Shown: one piece after another, positions 1-9,761 of the stretch
Layout: each line of letters starts with the position of its first letter
Position numbering within the stretch: the stretch's first letter is position 1
Assembly (NCBI RefSeq): GCF_037102585.1
Contig: NW_027043829.1
Location: 620,001 to 684,000, forward strand
Length of the DNA stretch: 64,000 nt
Direction of reading: 5' to 3'
Source of the DNA: Saccharomycopsis crataegensis
Taxonomy: Eukaryota; Ascomycota; Saccharomycetes; Ascoideales; Saccharomycopsidaceae
Program-made: the position numbers and the translations under genes
Notes under the pieces: model-generated
What the model saw: only the letters and a program-made list of their open reading frames with translations
Databases searched by the model: none
What the model was told of the DNA's origin: nothing

Positions 1-2
1 TT

Positions 3-555
3 GATCAACGGTACCGTCGGTTTTGTGGTGGCGGTGGCGGTAAAGCTGAAGCTGAAGGTGACAACGCAGTAAAGTGCCAAGTCCATAAAGGTTTCCAACG
101 TGCCATGGGGTCGTTGTTTCCCAGCCATTATCAAACAATATTGGGATTATCCCACCAATATCCAGATTATGAATTGTGGATTTGTGGCCATTCTTTAGGA
201 GGGGCCATGGCGATTTTTGCAGGAATCGAGTATAAATTGTTGGGATTAAATCCCGTGGTGCTTACTGCAGGAAGTCCCAAAGTTGGCAATTACCACATGT
301 CGTTATTCATTGATAATTTGTTTAATTCTCAACGGTTGTATAATACAGTGTTATCAGGAGACAACGAAAAATATGAAACGTTCAAACGGCAAAATGGAGC
401 GTTTCTAAGAATCAGGCATCTTGGAGATGTGGTGCCTAAATTACCACCCGATAAAATCTTTTATCGACATACCGGGGTGGAATTGTGTATCATGAAAAAA
501 ACTTTACCTCAAGCTCTTGAAGATGTGAAGATTATAGAAAGAAATTTTACTTTAT

Positions 556-608
<53 letters not shown>

Positions 609-851
609 TGGAGTGATGAGGATCATGATGTTAATGATGATGTTGATGATGTTGATGATGTTGATGATGTTGATGATGATGATGACGATGATTCAGAATT
701 TTATAACGATGATATTACCAATGGAACAGAAATTATAAAAGATTTAGTTGATTGGTCAAAAGTTAATAATTCCGCAATACAACGGTTTCCTCTGCTTAAA
801 AGAAGAGCACATTCCGATTATTTTTTTATAATCACCAATTGTCAAAAATAA
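3..851 (+). CDS. Class 3 lipase, 5' end cut by window edge
   Basis: The reading frame is open back to the window edge, so the true start lies outside; the first ATG inside is at 105. Residues are counted from that ATG. The core of a fungal class 3 (Rhizomucor-type) triacylglycerol lipase is visible: VHKGFQRAM just before the ATG, the nucleophile elbow GHSLGGA (Ser30), the GDVVPKLPP segment with the likely catalytic Asp108, and YRHTGVE with the likely catalytic His122. The triad therefore looks intact and the product should hydrolyse ester bonds in acylglycerols. A signal peptide, if any, would be outside the window. The oddity is the C-terminal part, where 16 consecutive GAT codons (558-605) and further Asp-rich repeats (VDD units) make a long acidic tail after the catalytic domain. 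Confidence 0.85.
558..692 (+). repeat. GAT trinucleotide microsatellite inside lipase ORF
   Basis: Sixteen uninterrupted GAT codons are followed by imperfect GATGTTGAT units, all in frame with the lipase and encoding Asp-rich sequence. Similar GAT/ATG runs occur in the SNG1-like gene and upstream of APL4. Confidence 0.9.
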
Positions 852-1087
852 ATGATTTCATTTGAATTGAATGGATTTATAAGAAAAAAAAAACACTTTG
901 TAAGAATCTTTTCTTTCTCATATATGATTTATAAGTAATGGAAAATCATTGATCGGGGCAAACTTAATTATAAAACAAGCAAGACCAACATTCATACAAT
1001 CATTGTCAAAGACTAATTAGTTCATCACTTCATCATTATAAGTTAGCTACTATAAATAATTCCAAACTTGAACACCCCTCCCCCCAT

Positions 1088-2425
1088 TCAATCTTCGTCT
1101 TCGTCATCTTCTTCTTCCCATCTTGATTTCTTCCGCGCTGGACCTTCATCTATACCATCATTACCATGATCTAACCCAAATTTTCCTGTGGCTTTATCAT
1201 CTTTAGCACTTGAAGCGGCCTTTGTAAATCTGACTGCCCCTTCACGATCCTGTATTTGACTCTTATCCACCCCACCACTCAACACTTTGAAACGATTGGT
1301 TTTCCCAATATTTTCTACTTCCTCAGTCCCATCAATCAGTTTATCAAGCTTGCTATTGTTGACGGTATAGATGTTCTGGATCGCCTCGTGACGACTGAAC
1401 AATGGGGTATCGTAAACCTGATTTTCTGAAGAATTGGTGAATCGGTTAGTGGCGGTGAATAATCGAGCATCAATTAACGTGTCAACATTGCTATTATTGT
1501 CATTGAGGCCCGGAGCAGAGGAAAAAGTATCGCTAGCCACTGGAGCACTGATGAGTCCATTATTGTTCTTCGATTGTTTCAATTGTCGTTCATATTTCAT
1601 CAACCGTTCTTTACGATCGAGCTCTCGTCTACGACGATTATCATCAGCCTGCGAATGATTCCCATCATTACTGCCACTATTGTTATTGTTGTTGTATCGG
1701 TTTTGTCGAGCCTTTAATGCTAAATTCCGTAACTTTTCTTCGTTTTCTAATTTCTTTTGTTCCGCCACTTTTAACCTCAACTTATTACGCGCCTTGATTT
1801 CCTCTCGAGCATTCTCATCGGCTTTTCGAAGCGACGTTGCCAATTTGACAAAGTTATCGCCAATCGCTGCCCCGTCGCGTTTCAGTTTATTATCGAATGC
1901 TGCCAATCGTTTATCAATGGCAATGGTAAACCCTTTGGGATTCTTCCAATTGGAAATTGCCGGAGGAATGTACCATGATTTCTGTTCCTCGGCAGTCACT
2001 CCCGGCTTAACTGACGTATCCTTCAACACCGCAGTGTTCGATAACAACGTATCTGGTAAACTGGGGGTCTTCTGATTATTCTTGAATTTTGGCGGTAGCA
2101 TCGGATCCACTTGTTGTTCGACAATCTTGATCATTCGTGATTGCTTGCTGCCATTCATACTGGTGGGGGTATACTTCACAAAGAGATCTTTATCACCTTT
2201 GCTATTGGAAATCTGCCCAGTATTGCTCTTATCGATCATCTTCCCATCGACAATCTGTTGAAGCGCGGCTTTGGTTCGTTGATAACATTCGTCGATCTCT
2301 CGTTGGGTCGGTAGGCTGAGATCCAAGAGTTTTTTGTTCTTTGAGGAAACTTGGAAGAAATTTCGCTCGTGTTGAGCGTACTCTTCGTTTTTTAATGCTC
2401 TTATTACCTGCTGATTATTATTCAT
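1088..2425 (-). CDS. PRP45: Pre-mRNA-splicing factor Prp45 (SNW/SKIP family)
   Basis: Spliceosomal protein of the NTC-associated group, orthologue of human SKIP/SNW1, acting in the nucleus during catalytic activation. The family signature is clear: YTPTS, then RMIKIVEQQVDPMLPPKF, then the diagnostic SNWKNPKG (SNW at residues 158-160) followed by IDKRLAA and a basic helical stretch. The C-terminus is Gln/Asn-rich and ends in a basic-acidic tail (KKSRWEEEDDEDED). The start is the ATG at 2425 (MNNNQQ); five upstream codons begin with TTG and were not used. At 445 residues it is somewhat longer than the roughly 380-residue S. cerevisiae protein. It is one of three splicing factors in the first 16 kb. 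Confidence 0.93.
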   Translation of the reverse strand: MNNNQQVIRALKNEEYAQHERNFFQVSSKNKKLLDLSLPTQREIDECYQRTKAALQQIVDGKMIDKSNTGQISNSKGDKDLFVKYTPTSMNGSKQSRMIKIVEQQVDPMLPPKFKNNQKTPSLPDTLLSNTAVLKDTSVKPGVTAEEQKSWYIPPAISNWKNPKGFTIAIDKRLAAFDNKLKRDGAAIGDNFVKLATSLRKADENAREEIKARNKLRLKVAEQKKLENEEKLRNLALKARQNRYNNNNNSGSNDGNHSQADDNRRRRELDRKERLMKYERQLKQSKNNNGLISAPVASDTFSSAPGLNDNNSNVDTLIDARLFTATNRFTNSSENQVYDTPLFSRHEAIQNIYTVNNSKLDKLIDGTEEVENIGKTNRFKVLSGGVDKSQIQDREGAVRFTKAASSAKDDKATGKFGLDHGNDGIDEGPARKKSRWEEEDDEDED

Positions 2426-2554
2426 CTTTATTATCCTCAACTTTTCTTGTAAAATTATATTGATTGGTTGTTGAATTGGAGGGTTCTATATGTTTATCAG
2501 AAACTTTTTTTTTTTTTTTTTTTTCTGGTCTTCAATTTAAAGGGTGCTGCACCC

Positions 2555-2584
2555 GGGGAAACCATTTATGGGGAAACCATTTAT
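2555..2584. repeat. 15-bp tandem duplication
   Basis: The 15-mer ggggaaaccatttat occurs twice head to tail in the short gap between PRP45 and MSW1. No gene overlaps it. It looks like a recent slippage duplication. Confidence 0.9.
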
Positions 2585-2693
2585 GGATAATTCTCTATTT
2601 ATTAATAATATGTTTTGTCTAATTACATGGTTCTATATATACTGTGCTATATTATATTGTTCCCATCCACCAACTGATAAAAGAACCAGCTTT

Positions 2694-3878
2694 CTAATTG
2701 AGACCCACTGCGGTCTTTATTTGCTTCATGTTCTTCAGAGCAATTTCCCTCGCTTGATCATTACCTTCTTTTATCACCGCTTCCAAGTAGCTTTTATCCT
2801 CCATCAATTGTGCAAAAGTGGTCTTACAACTCTTCAATCCTTCTATTATCGCTTCGCTGACATAGTCTTTCAATTCTTTGTGATTTTGAAGCTTTTTCAC
2901 ATCGTTAATATCCTTGACAATTTCATCGACATGACAATTCTGCAACCCACTGACCACGTTGAGTAGGTTGGAAACCCCTGGTCTATTGACGGGATCGAAA
3001 TAGTAACCCCCATCAATTGAATCCGTCACCGCTTTTCTGATTTTTTTCTGAATCGTCTTGGCGTCCTCAGTAATGTAAATACACGAGTTTTGGTCGGGAT
3101 CGGACTTCGACATTTTTTTAGTTGGATCTCTCAATGACAACACTTTCTTCGTTGGGGCCAAAATCGTCTTTGGTTGTGGGAAGTTGTAATTTTTATAAGT
3201 CTTGTTGAACGATTCGCAAATGGTACGCGTCAATTCTAAATGTTGTGTTTGATCATCGCCAACGGGCACATGGGTCGATCTATATAACAAGATATCAGCG
3301 GCCTGTAGCACCGGATACATGAAAACCCCAGCATAGGCCTTCTTTAATACTTCTGGCTCGAAAACCGAGGTTTCTGTGCTGCCTGAGACTTGACTCTTGG
3401 CCTTCCATTGGGTCATTCTGTTCAATTGACCCATTCCGGTAAGACAGCATAACAACCAATACAATTCACAATGTTCAGGGATTGCTGATTGAGAAAACAA
3501 GATGGCCTGTTTAGGATCGATTCCCGAAGCAATGATACTGGCCACGGCTTCCAATCTGGCGTTTTTAAACTGTTTTGGATCTTTAGGAGAGGTAAGGGCA
3601 TGGAGGTCGGCTAATCCAAAGATAAGCTTAGATCCCGAGGCTGGGACGTTAGGATTGTTAGCCAAATCTCTCCAGATCTTGATGGTCCCCAAGTAATTGC
3701 CTATATGAAACCGGTTGGTTGGTTGGATTAATGAGAACATTGTGGAATTAGGGGGGATGTCCATGTTCGATTGGTAATCAACGGTTTGCACGGTTCCTTT
3801 GTCCAGGGGTTTCACACTGGAGTATAAACGACGCTGACCGGTGGCGATGGTTTTAGATACTGGGATTCTTCTAATCAT
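2694..3878 (-). CDS. MSW1: Mitochondrial tryptophanyl-tRNA synthetase
   Basis: Class I aminoacyl-tRNA synthetase that charges mitochondrial tRNA-Trp. The N-terminus (MIRRIPVSKTIATGQRRLYSS) is a typical basic, Arg-rich mitochondrial presequence. The ATP-binding signatures are present: PTNRFHIGNYLG (HIGH-type motif) and KKMSKSDP (KMSKS loop). Further family motifs include SQSAIPEHCELYWLL and MYPVLQAADILLY. The chosen start is the ATG at 3878. The frame stays open to another ATG at 4013, but that extension reads through an A/T tract and would put a Lys run ahead of the presequence. The resulting 394 residues match the family length. Confidence 0.95.
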   Translation of the reverse strand: MIRRIPVSKTIATGQRRLYSSVKPLDKGTVQTVDYQSNMDIPPNSTMFSLIQPTNRFHIGNYLGTIKIWRDLANNPNVPASGSKLIFGLADLHALTSPKDPKQFKNARLEAVASIIASGIDPKQAILFSQSAIPEHCELYWLLCCLTGMGQLNRMTQWKAKSQVSGSTETSVFEPEVLKKAYAGVFMYPVLQAADILLYRSTHVPVGDDQTQHLELTRTICESFNKTYKNYNFPQPKTILAPTKKVLSLRDPTKKMSKSDPDQNSCIYITEDAKTIQKKIRKAVTDSIDGGYYFDPVNRPGVSNLLNVVSGLQNCHVDEIVKDINDVKKLQNHKELKDYVSEAIIEGLKSCKTTFAQLMEDKSYLEAVIKEGNDQAREIALKNMKQIKTAVGLN

Positions 3879-4166
3879 ATTGATATGGTTGTTGATTGTT
3901 AATGTTATTGGAGGTAGTTGATGAATGGTGTCAAATGGTGTGGTTTTTTTTTTTTTTTTTTTTCTTGGTGTAATTTTCAAGAAAAAAAAGTATTTAAAGT
4001 GATGAAGGTTCATTATCTTTACACAAAGTCTCTCATAAATAAAGGTGATTGATTCATTAAGTTAACAGGAAATAAATACATAAATAAATATGATACAATA
4101 GCTAAAAGAAAAAAAATAAAAAAAAAAAGAATGAACAATAAAATATTGCTGAATGAGCATGGCTAA

Positions 4167-5030
4167 TTAATTAGAGGCCCGTTCATCGATCCAGTTGATC
4201 CAAGTATCAACAGAACCTTTAAGTAAACTACCTCCGTAAACGTCAAAGTTCCCTTCCAAGTTTTGGAACCGGAATTTAACATTGGTATTCCCAAACTCTT
4301 CAAGAATTTCATCTTGCTCATCCTGATCATCATTGTCCGCAGACTGTTTCACCGATTTCAAGTTTTGTAAATTCAAGTTCTTGATATCATTAATTTCTTG
4401 TTCCAAAAGCTCTCCGAATTTGCTCACTGGCCTGGCACCAAATTGGTCAGTTTTGTTAATTGCCAACAAGGTGTCAATCCCGTTTGGTCTGGTTTCACTC
4501 AACATCAAGAATCTGAAGATTTGTTTCCCTATCGAATTGATCTTGTTGTTGTTCACCGAGGCATCGATCATGAAGATCGCACCTTTAATGTTGGTGAAAT
4601 TATTGACGATTTCCTTGATCTTCGCATTGAACACTTTTTCTTCTCCTGGGATATCAATCAATAAAAATTGGGTTTTATAACTCGATTGGAATGGTAATTT
4701 AATCTTATCGAAGTTCAATTTGAACGATTTGGTGGTGGCGATGTCCAAATCTTGGAGTTTCATCAATGGAGCATCGGGGTCTTCAGTTTTCGCAGTGCTA
4801 AGGTACGAAAGGTATTGAAAGAAACTGGTTTTGCCACTGTCGGCAGCCCCGATAATTATGAACGTTGGCAAGTTGTTTTTGGTGTTCAAATTGTCTTCGG
4901 TGACAATTGATGATTTGCTCAATCCACTTCTGGAGCGACTGACAATTAAAAAAATACTGGAGATCAACAACGCCAAAAACACGGTGATCACCAAGTTATT
5001 CTGAGTAACTAGCGATTTGAGCTCCTCCAT
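4167..5030 (-). CDS. SRP102: Signal recognition particle receptor beta subunit
   Basis: Small GTPase anchored in the ER membrane that holds the SRP receptor alpha subunit during co-translational targeting. Residues 13-30 form one hydrophobic segment. The GTPase motifs follow: G1 GAADSGKTS (61-69), the G3-type DIPGEE, and G4 NKTDQFGARPVSKF. The C-terminal FRFQNLEGNFDVYGGSLLKGSVDTWINWID matches the closing helix of the family. At 287 residues it is a little longer than the S. cerevisiae protein, owing to an acidic insert (DNDDQDEQDE). It is divergent with APL4 across a 243-bp shared upstream region. Confidence 0.92.
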   Translation of the reverse strand: MEELKSLVTQNNLVITVFLALLISSIFLIVSRSRSGLSKSSIVTEDNLNTKNNLPTFIIIGAADSGKTSFFQYLSYLSTAKTEDPDAPLMKLQDLDIATTKSFKLNFDKIKLPFQSSYKTQFLLIDIPGEEKVFNAKIKEIVNNFTNIKGAIFMIDASVNNNKINSIGKQIFRFLMLSETRPNGIDTLLAINKTDQFGARPVSKFGELLEQEINDIKNLNLQNLKSVKQSADNDDQDEQDEILEEFGNTNVKFRFQNLEGNFDVYGGSLLKGSVDTWINWIDERASN

Positions 5031-5071
5031 ATTTGATTAATATCTGAAAAAGATGTAATAAATATATTATA

Positions 5072-5105
<34 letters not shown>

Positions 5106-5273
5106 CTGACTGTACTTGACGGTTTTCATGAGGACTTTATTTTTCTTGTTCGCACCACGTGTAAAATGTGGTGAAATTCAAAATCAAAAAAATTCCTGAG
5201 TATTGGAGCTTTTCCCAGATAGAGGTGATAGATACCTTCTTTATTAGACAAAATAAATCATTGAATAAAAAAG
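5031..5273. promoter_or_regulatory. Divergent SRP102/APL4 upstream region with ATG/GAT microsatellite
   Basis: This 243-bp gap must hold both promoters. It contains about ten ATG/GAT trinucleotide units near 5072-5104 and a CACGTG core at about 5156-5161 (in accacgtgt), which resembles an E-box/Cbf1 site. No gene is seen. Confidence 0.5.
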
Positions 5274-8138
5274 ATGGGCTCTCTTAAATCCTTCATCAAG
5301 GCCGTCAGATACTCCAAGACAATTGCCGATGAAAGATCGGTGATCCGTAAAGAGTCCGCCGCAATCAGAACCGCATTCAAAGATGTCAACTTGTCCAACA
5401 ACAAGAGAAGGGTCAACATCCAGAAATTGTTGTACCTTTATATATTGGGAGAAAAAACCCATTTTGGGCAGATCGAATGTATCAAATTATTGGCGAGCTC
5501 GAACTTCATCGATAAACGATTGGGTTACTTGGCCGCTAGTTTGTTGTTGGACGAAAATCAAGAAATCTTGACATTGTTGACCAATTCGTTAGTACAGGAC
5601 CTCAACCATCCTAACCAGTTCTTTGTTGCGTTATCGCTTTCTACTTTGGCCACGGTATTATCCTACGATTTGTCCAACGATACTTATAACGATGTGTTGA
5701 GGATTTTAACCCATAATGGTAACAATCCTTACTTGAAGAAAAAAGCCATCTTGGTTTCCGCAAGAATTATCGAGAAAAACGGTGATTTGATCGAAATATT
5801 CTTTGAGAATTTCAATAAATTCAACTTGCTAAACGTCAATGAAAGAGATCACTCTGTTTTGTTGGCGATTTGCCAAATGTTGAAGAGTTTCTTCATATAT
5901 GGGGACAATTCTATCAGAACCGCGCTTTTCATCAACGCCTTGCCAAAATTATTGGTCATCTTGAAAAACTTGTCGTCTACTAGTTATAACCCTGAGTACG
6001 ATATCATGGGTATATCCGATCCATTCTTACATGTCTCTTTATTACAAACCATCACATTAATCATCACTTTATCTAAAGTTGTCATTGAGGGAGAAGAAAC
6101 AAACAATCAACAATTTGTCAATCCAAACAAGTACAATGTTCCAAAGCTATACGGCAGATTGAACGACCAATACAATGATTTATTGACCCAAATCTCTTCC
6201 AATGTTGAATTTGGTAAAAACTCTGGTAACTTGATCTTGTATGAAGTGGTCAGATCCATTTTCCAGTTGAAGAATTCTAATAGTGCCCTCAAAGTTTTGG
6301 GGATCAACTTATTGGGTAAATTCTTGACTTTAAAAGATAACAATATCAAATATATCTCGTTGAATACTCTTTTAACCGTGGTGAAATTTGAACCAAAGAC
6401 TGTTCAAAGACATCAATCGATTATTATCAACTGCTTATTTGATAACGATATCAGTATCAAGAGAAGAGCTTTAGAATTGATCTTCGAAATCTTGAACGAG
6501 AACAACATTCGTGTTTTGATTAAAGAGTTGGTGAAATTCTTGGAAAACTCTGCTGCGGATAATAGCGTTAACGGTAACAATAATGGGTTCAACGAATTTA
6601 ATACTTTCAGTTACAACTTATCTAAAGATTTAAATGACTTCTCATTGAATTCTGGAGCGTCTTCGAAAACCAATAGTGGATCGGCACCAGGAACCTTGGA
6701 TAACTCTTTCAGTTATTCGTTGAACAACCTTGATTTGAAGTTTTTCATCACCACTAAATTATCGATCTTATTGAAGAACTACTCTCCTAATTTGAAATTT
6801 TTTTTCAAATATTTGATAATCTTGTTGAATTTGAATGGGAACTATTTGACCAATGATATCATTCTGTTTATTTTGGCCATCATTTCTAATATTGCCAATA
6901 ACAAACCGGTGAGTGTCGGTGCGGCCAGCGGTAGCAACGCCAATGATAACCAACTTTTGATTAAGGACAGTCTAAACCAGATTTTTAACTTAAGTTATAA
7001 TAATTTATCCAACAATGGGTTGAATTTGATCAATGTATGGTGTTTGGGTGAATACGGTGATTTGATACTAAATGGAAAATTCGAGCATTCGAACTCGGTG
7101 ATTACCGGTGATGTGATTATCGATTATCTCAGTAGGTTGACAAAATCTACCACCAGTCAGTTGATAAACTCGTACGTGTTGACCACATTATTGAAACTTT
7201 CTAAAGTCTTGCATAATGATCTTCAAACGGTGGCAAAGATTGAAATGTTGATTAGAAGTTTCACTGATTCAATCAATATCAATTTACAAATGAAAGCGAT
7301 TGAATACTTGGAAATCATGAGCATTAAAGACGTCAATATTAAGAACGGTTTGTTAGAAAGAATCCCACCACCAATGATCAAAGAAATTGGTAAAGTTAGT
7401 CTTTCAAATAGTTTGGATAATCCATCGGCTTCATTATCTGCATCATCTACCAACGCGGTTACTTCTACCGATAATTTCTTGTTAGATTTGATGGATGATA
7501 CTGACGCCAGTGAAAAACCATCAGCCCCTGCCCCAGCTCAAAATAATGCCGATTTATTGTCGGATATCTTTGGTAGTAGCGCCCCATCTGTCGCTCCTAC
7601 TAAGCCTGCATCTGCCGATATTTTAGGATTGTTTGATTCTTCATCGTCATCACAATCACAACCTGTGGGACAAGCTGCACTGATGGTTGGTGCTGCTGCT
7701 ACTGCTGCTCCGGCTTCTGAGGGCCCGTCTCAAAATGTATTGAATTTATTTGGGAATACCTCATCAGTCAACAACCAATTCTTAGGCGACGCAAAATATG
7801 AACAGATTTTCAATAATGAAGATGTTAGTATTAAATTGTACTTGAAGAGTTTGGCTACAGGATCTGCGGTGTTGGAAATTTACATTCTCAATTCATCGGC
7901 GGTTGATGCCCCGCTTACCAACTTCAATTTGCTTATCGCTGTTGCTAAATCACAAAAATTGGTGATTGTTCCTAGTGAAATGGTTACCGAGGTCAATAAA
8001 ACCAACTTCTACAAACAAGAATTGAAGATTAATGGTAAAGTTGGCTCTAAGTTGAAATTGAGAGTTAAGTTCAGCTATCAATTAAATGGGGCTACCAAGG
8101 ATGTTTTGTTTGACCACAATGTCAACAAGACACTATGA
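5274..8138 (+). CDS. APL4: AP-1 clathrin adaptor complex, gamma-adaptin subunit
   Basis: Large subunit of the trans-Golgi/endosome AP-1 complex. The N-terminus is nearly diagnostic for gamma-adaptin: MGSLKSFIKAVR, then KTIADERSVI, RRVNIQKLLYLYILGEKTHFGQ and DKRLGYLAASLLLDE. An alpha-solenoid trunk runs to about residue 720. A low-complexity hinge (about 720-830) follows, with LLDLMDD resembling a clathrin box and acidic-Phe segments (DLLSDIFG, LNLFGN) suited to accessory protein binding. Residues from about 835 to 954 form the gamma-ear domain. The 954 residues are longer than S. cerevisiae Apl4, mainly through Asn/Ser-rich inserts near 430-480 and 540-560. The product is distinguished from alpha-adaptin (Apl3) by the N-terminal signature. 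Confidence 0.93.
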   Translation: MGSLKSFIKAVRYSKTIADERSVIRKESAAIRTAFKDVNLSNNKRRVNIQKLLYLYILGEKTHFGQIECIKLLASSNFIDKRLGYLAASLLLDENQEILTLLTNSLVQDLNHPNQFFVALSLSTLATVLSYDLSNDTYNDVLRILTHNGNNPYLKKKAILVSARIIEKNGDLIEIFFENFNKFNLLNVNERDHSVLLAICQMLKSFFIYGDNSIRTALFINALPKLLVILKNLSSTSYNPEYDIMGISDPFLHVSLLQTITLIITLSKVVIEGEETNNQQFVNPNKYNVPKLYGRLNDQYNDLLTQISSNVEFGKNSGNLILYEVVRSIFQLKNSNSALKVLGINLLGKFLTLKDNNIKYISLNTLLTVVKFEPKTVQRHQSIIINCLFDNDISIKRRALELIFEILNENNIRVLIKELVKFLENSAADNSVNGNNNGFNEFNTFSYNLSKDLNDFSLNSGASSKTNSGSAPGTLDNSFSYSLNNLDLKFFITTKLSILLKNYSPNLKFFFKYLIILLNLNGNYLTNDIILFILAIISNIANNKPVSVGAASGSNANDNQLLIKDSLNQIFNLSYNNLSNNGLNLINVWCLGEYGDLILNGKFEHSNSVITGDVIIDYLSRLTKSTTSQLINSYVLTTLLKLSKVLHNDLQTVAKIEMLIRSFTDSININLQMKAIEYLEIMSIKDVNIKNGLLERIPPPMIKEIGKVSLSNSLDNPSASLSASSTNAVTSTDNFLLDLMDDTDASEKPSAPAPAQNNADLLSDIFGSSAPSVAPTKPASADILGLFDSSSSSQSQPVGQAALMVGAAATAAPASEGPSQNVLNLFGNTSSVNNQFLGDAKYEQIFNNEDVSIKLYLKSLATGSAVLEIYILNSSAVDAPLTNFNLLIAVAKSQKLVIVPSEMVTEVNKTNFYKQELKINGKVGSKLKLRVKFSYQLNGATKDVLFDHNVNKTL

Positions 8139-8565
8139 GGAATTTTTTCTAAAAAAAATTAGGTTGTTTGTTGTTATTTTTTTTTTGTTTTTTTATTTTT
8201 TGTATTGTTTGTTTTTTACCATCGTTTATAAATAATTCCTTTTTGTTTTGTTGTTAAATACAAACATTTGATTAGCATTTTTAGATAATTTTATAAGCTC
8301 GATGAAAAAATTATATTATGATACCAATTTTACATACAAAAGATAAAACTAGATATGACAAGTGAATATGAGGAAATAAGTGAATGCATGGTTCGACATG
8401 ATCCGTTATTAGAATATAGTAGATGAAGGGTTTCTCAGACTTCTTTCAATAATATTTTTGAAAGTCAACGTATGGGATTTCATTATTATAATAATCTTTT
8501 TATTTGTTTTTTTTTGATTTTATTTTTGTTATTGTTTATTTGTTTTTTGTTGATAGTAGAAAGAT
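8139..8565. other. Convergent intergenic region, no gene seen
   Basis: T-rich 3' flanks of APL4 and of the facing complex I subunit gene. It contains several T runs and no credible ORF or structured RNA. Confidence 0.6.
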
Positions 8566-9312
8566 TTATTGCTTAGCTTCTTCTATTGGCAACTTTTGGG
8601 CATTTATCTTCAAACCAGCTAATCTGTCGTATTCACCACTCAAGATTCTTTCCACAACAACTTCATCTCTCTTCTTCTTTTCGGCAGCACTCAAACCTGA
8701 ATCACTCAAGCTATCCCAGGCCTTTTGTGTGTCACCCTTGAAGTGTTCTTCTTGAGCTCTCAATTGCAATTCTTTGTCGGCCCATTCTCTAATACCACCT
8801 TCTGGCTTGAACAAAATGATCCCCAACATCAAAAACATGGATGGAACAAATCCAAAGTACATAATCTTTTCCCAACCTTCTTTGGCATCTTCACGAACCA
8901 CTTGCCATTTAACTTCGCCAGTGGATGGGTCTTCGTAAGGTATTTTGTCTACAATCTTGCCTGAGGCACCATTTTCGTATGATGGAACTAAAGATTCCAA
9001 ATTCTCTTGGTTTTCAATGTACAAATCCCCGTATTCTTTCTTGAGAGTAAGCCCTTCGAACAAAGAGATCTTTCTGCCAGTAGTCAAAGTGGTCAATTTA
9101 CTAAGAAGTTTCAATTCAGAGTCGCTTGGATCACGAGAAGTCCCGTCAGCATTCTTGTAAAGCTTAGACACTGGTGGAAGGGCGGCAATGGTATCACGAA
9201 TTTCGGTTTCCAATTGCAAGTTGAAAGTTTGTGGTTTGATGGTGGTATGGAAGAAACGACCAGAAGTTTTCACTCCGTTGATCTTGGAAGTGTTGAAAAC
9301 TGAACGAAGCAT
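8566..9312 (-). CDS. Probable mitochondrial complex I subunit (ESSS/NDUFB11-like)
   Basis: The protein has an N-terminal Arg/Ser-rich presequence (MLRSVFNTSKINGVKTSGRFFHTT), a soluble middle part, and one membrane span (about 162-180) in GWEKIMYFGFVPSMFLMLGIILFKP. The span is followed by a WADKELQLR segment. The pattern W, single span, Pro, then WA..E resembles the NDUFB11/ESSS accessory subunit of NADH:ubiquinone oxidoreductase, where it lies in the membrane arm. The start is taken at the ATG at 9312; 27 upstream in-frame codons precede the presequence. Family assignment rests on this pattern alone. If it is correct, the organism retains complex I, unlike Saccharomyces. Confidence 0.6.
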   Translation of the reverse strand: MLRSVFNTSKINGVKTSGRFFHTTIKPQTFNLQLETEIRDTIAALPPVSKLYKNADGTSRDPSDSELKLLSKLTTLTTGRKISLFEGLTLKKEYGDLYIENQENLESLVPSYENGASGKIVDKIPYEDPSTGEVKWQVVREDAKEGWEKIMYFGFVPSMFLMLGIILFKPEGGIREWADKELQLRAQEEHFKGDTQKAWDSLSDSGLSAAEKKKRDEVVVERILSGEYDRLAGLKINAQKLPIEEAKQ

Positions 9313-9761
9313 CGTGTCGTTTAGTATGTATATATGTGTGTGTGTGGGTGTGAGTGTATTATAGGTATGTCGACAGGACACTGGTAGAGACACTGGTTCA
9401 AGTATGTCAATCTATGTCTACAATAATAATAATATGATATATGTGAAAAAGCACCGATTATTTCGATTGGTTTTCATTGGTCGTAATGAAAAACTTATTC
9501 AAAAACACCCGCACCTTCGAGCACACCTGCACATCATCCTCGCCCCTACTAAAAAACTCCTTGCTGTCCGCACTCCCGGCCAGCTACCTACAGCATGCAG
9601 ATTCAGTTACACAAACACACCGTTTATTATCTTCACAAAGACTATATTAGGCCAATGGAAGTTGGCACTCCTAAAAATTTTCTTTCCTTTTAGAATATCC
9701 GTCTCTCTACACCCAAGTTTGCTTTTTCAGTGAAACACTAACCTCCAAAAATACACACACA
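9313..9761. promoter_or_regulatory. Divergent upstream region, complex I subunit / SOD
   Basis: This holds both promoters. A GT-rich dinucleotide tract lies just upstream of the complex I gene (about 9335-9357). C-rich stretches occur around 9510-9590. A 109-codon ORF here (9404-9733) has no recognisable features and is treated as chance. Confidence 0.45.

Noticed and set aside
556-738. Poly-Met ORF in the lipase
   Set aside because: Alternate frame of the GAT microsatellite.
1434-2075. Plus-strand ORFs inside PRP45
   Set aside because: They are shadows of the conserved SNW gene on the other strand.
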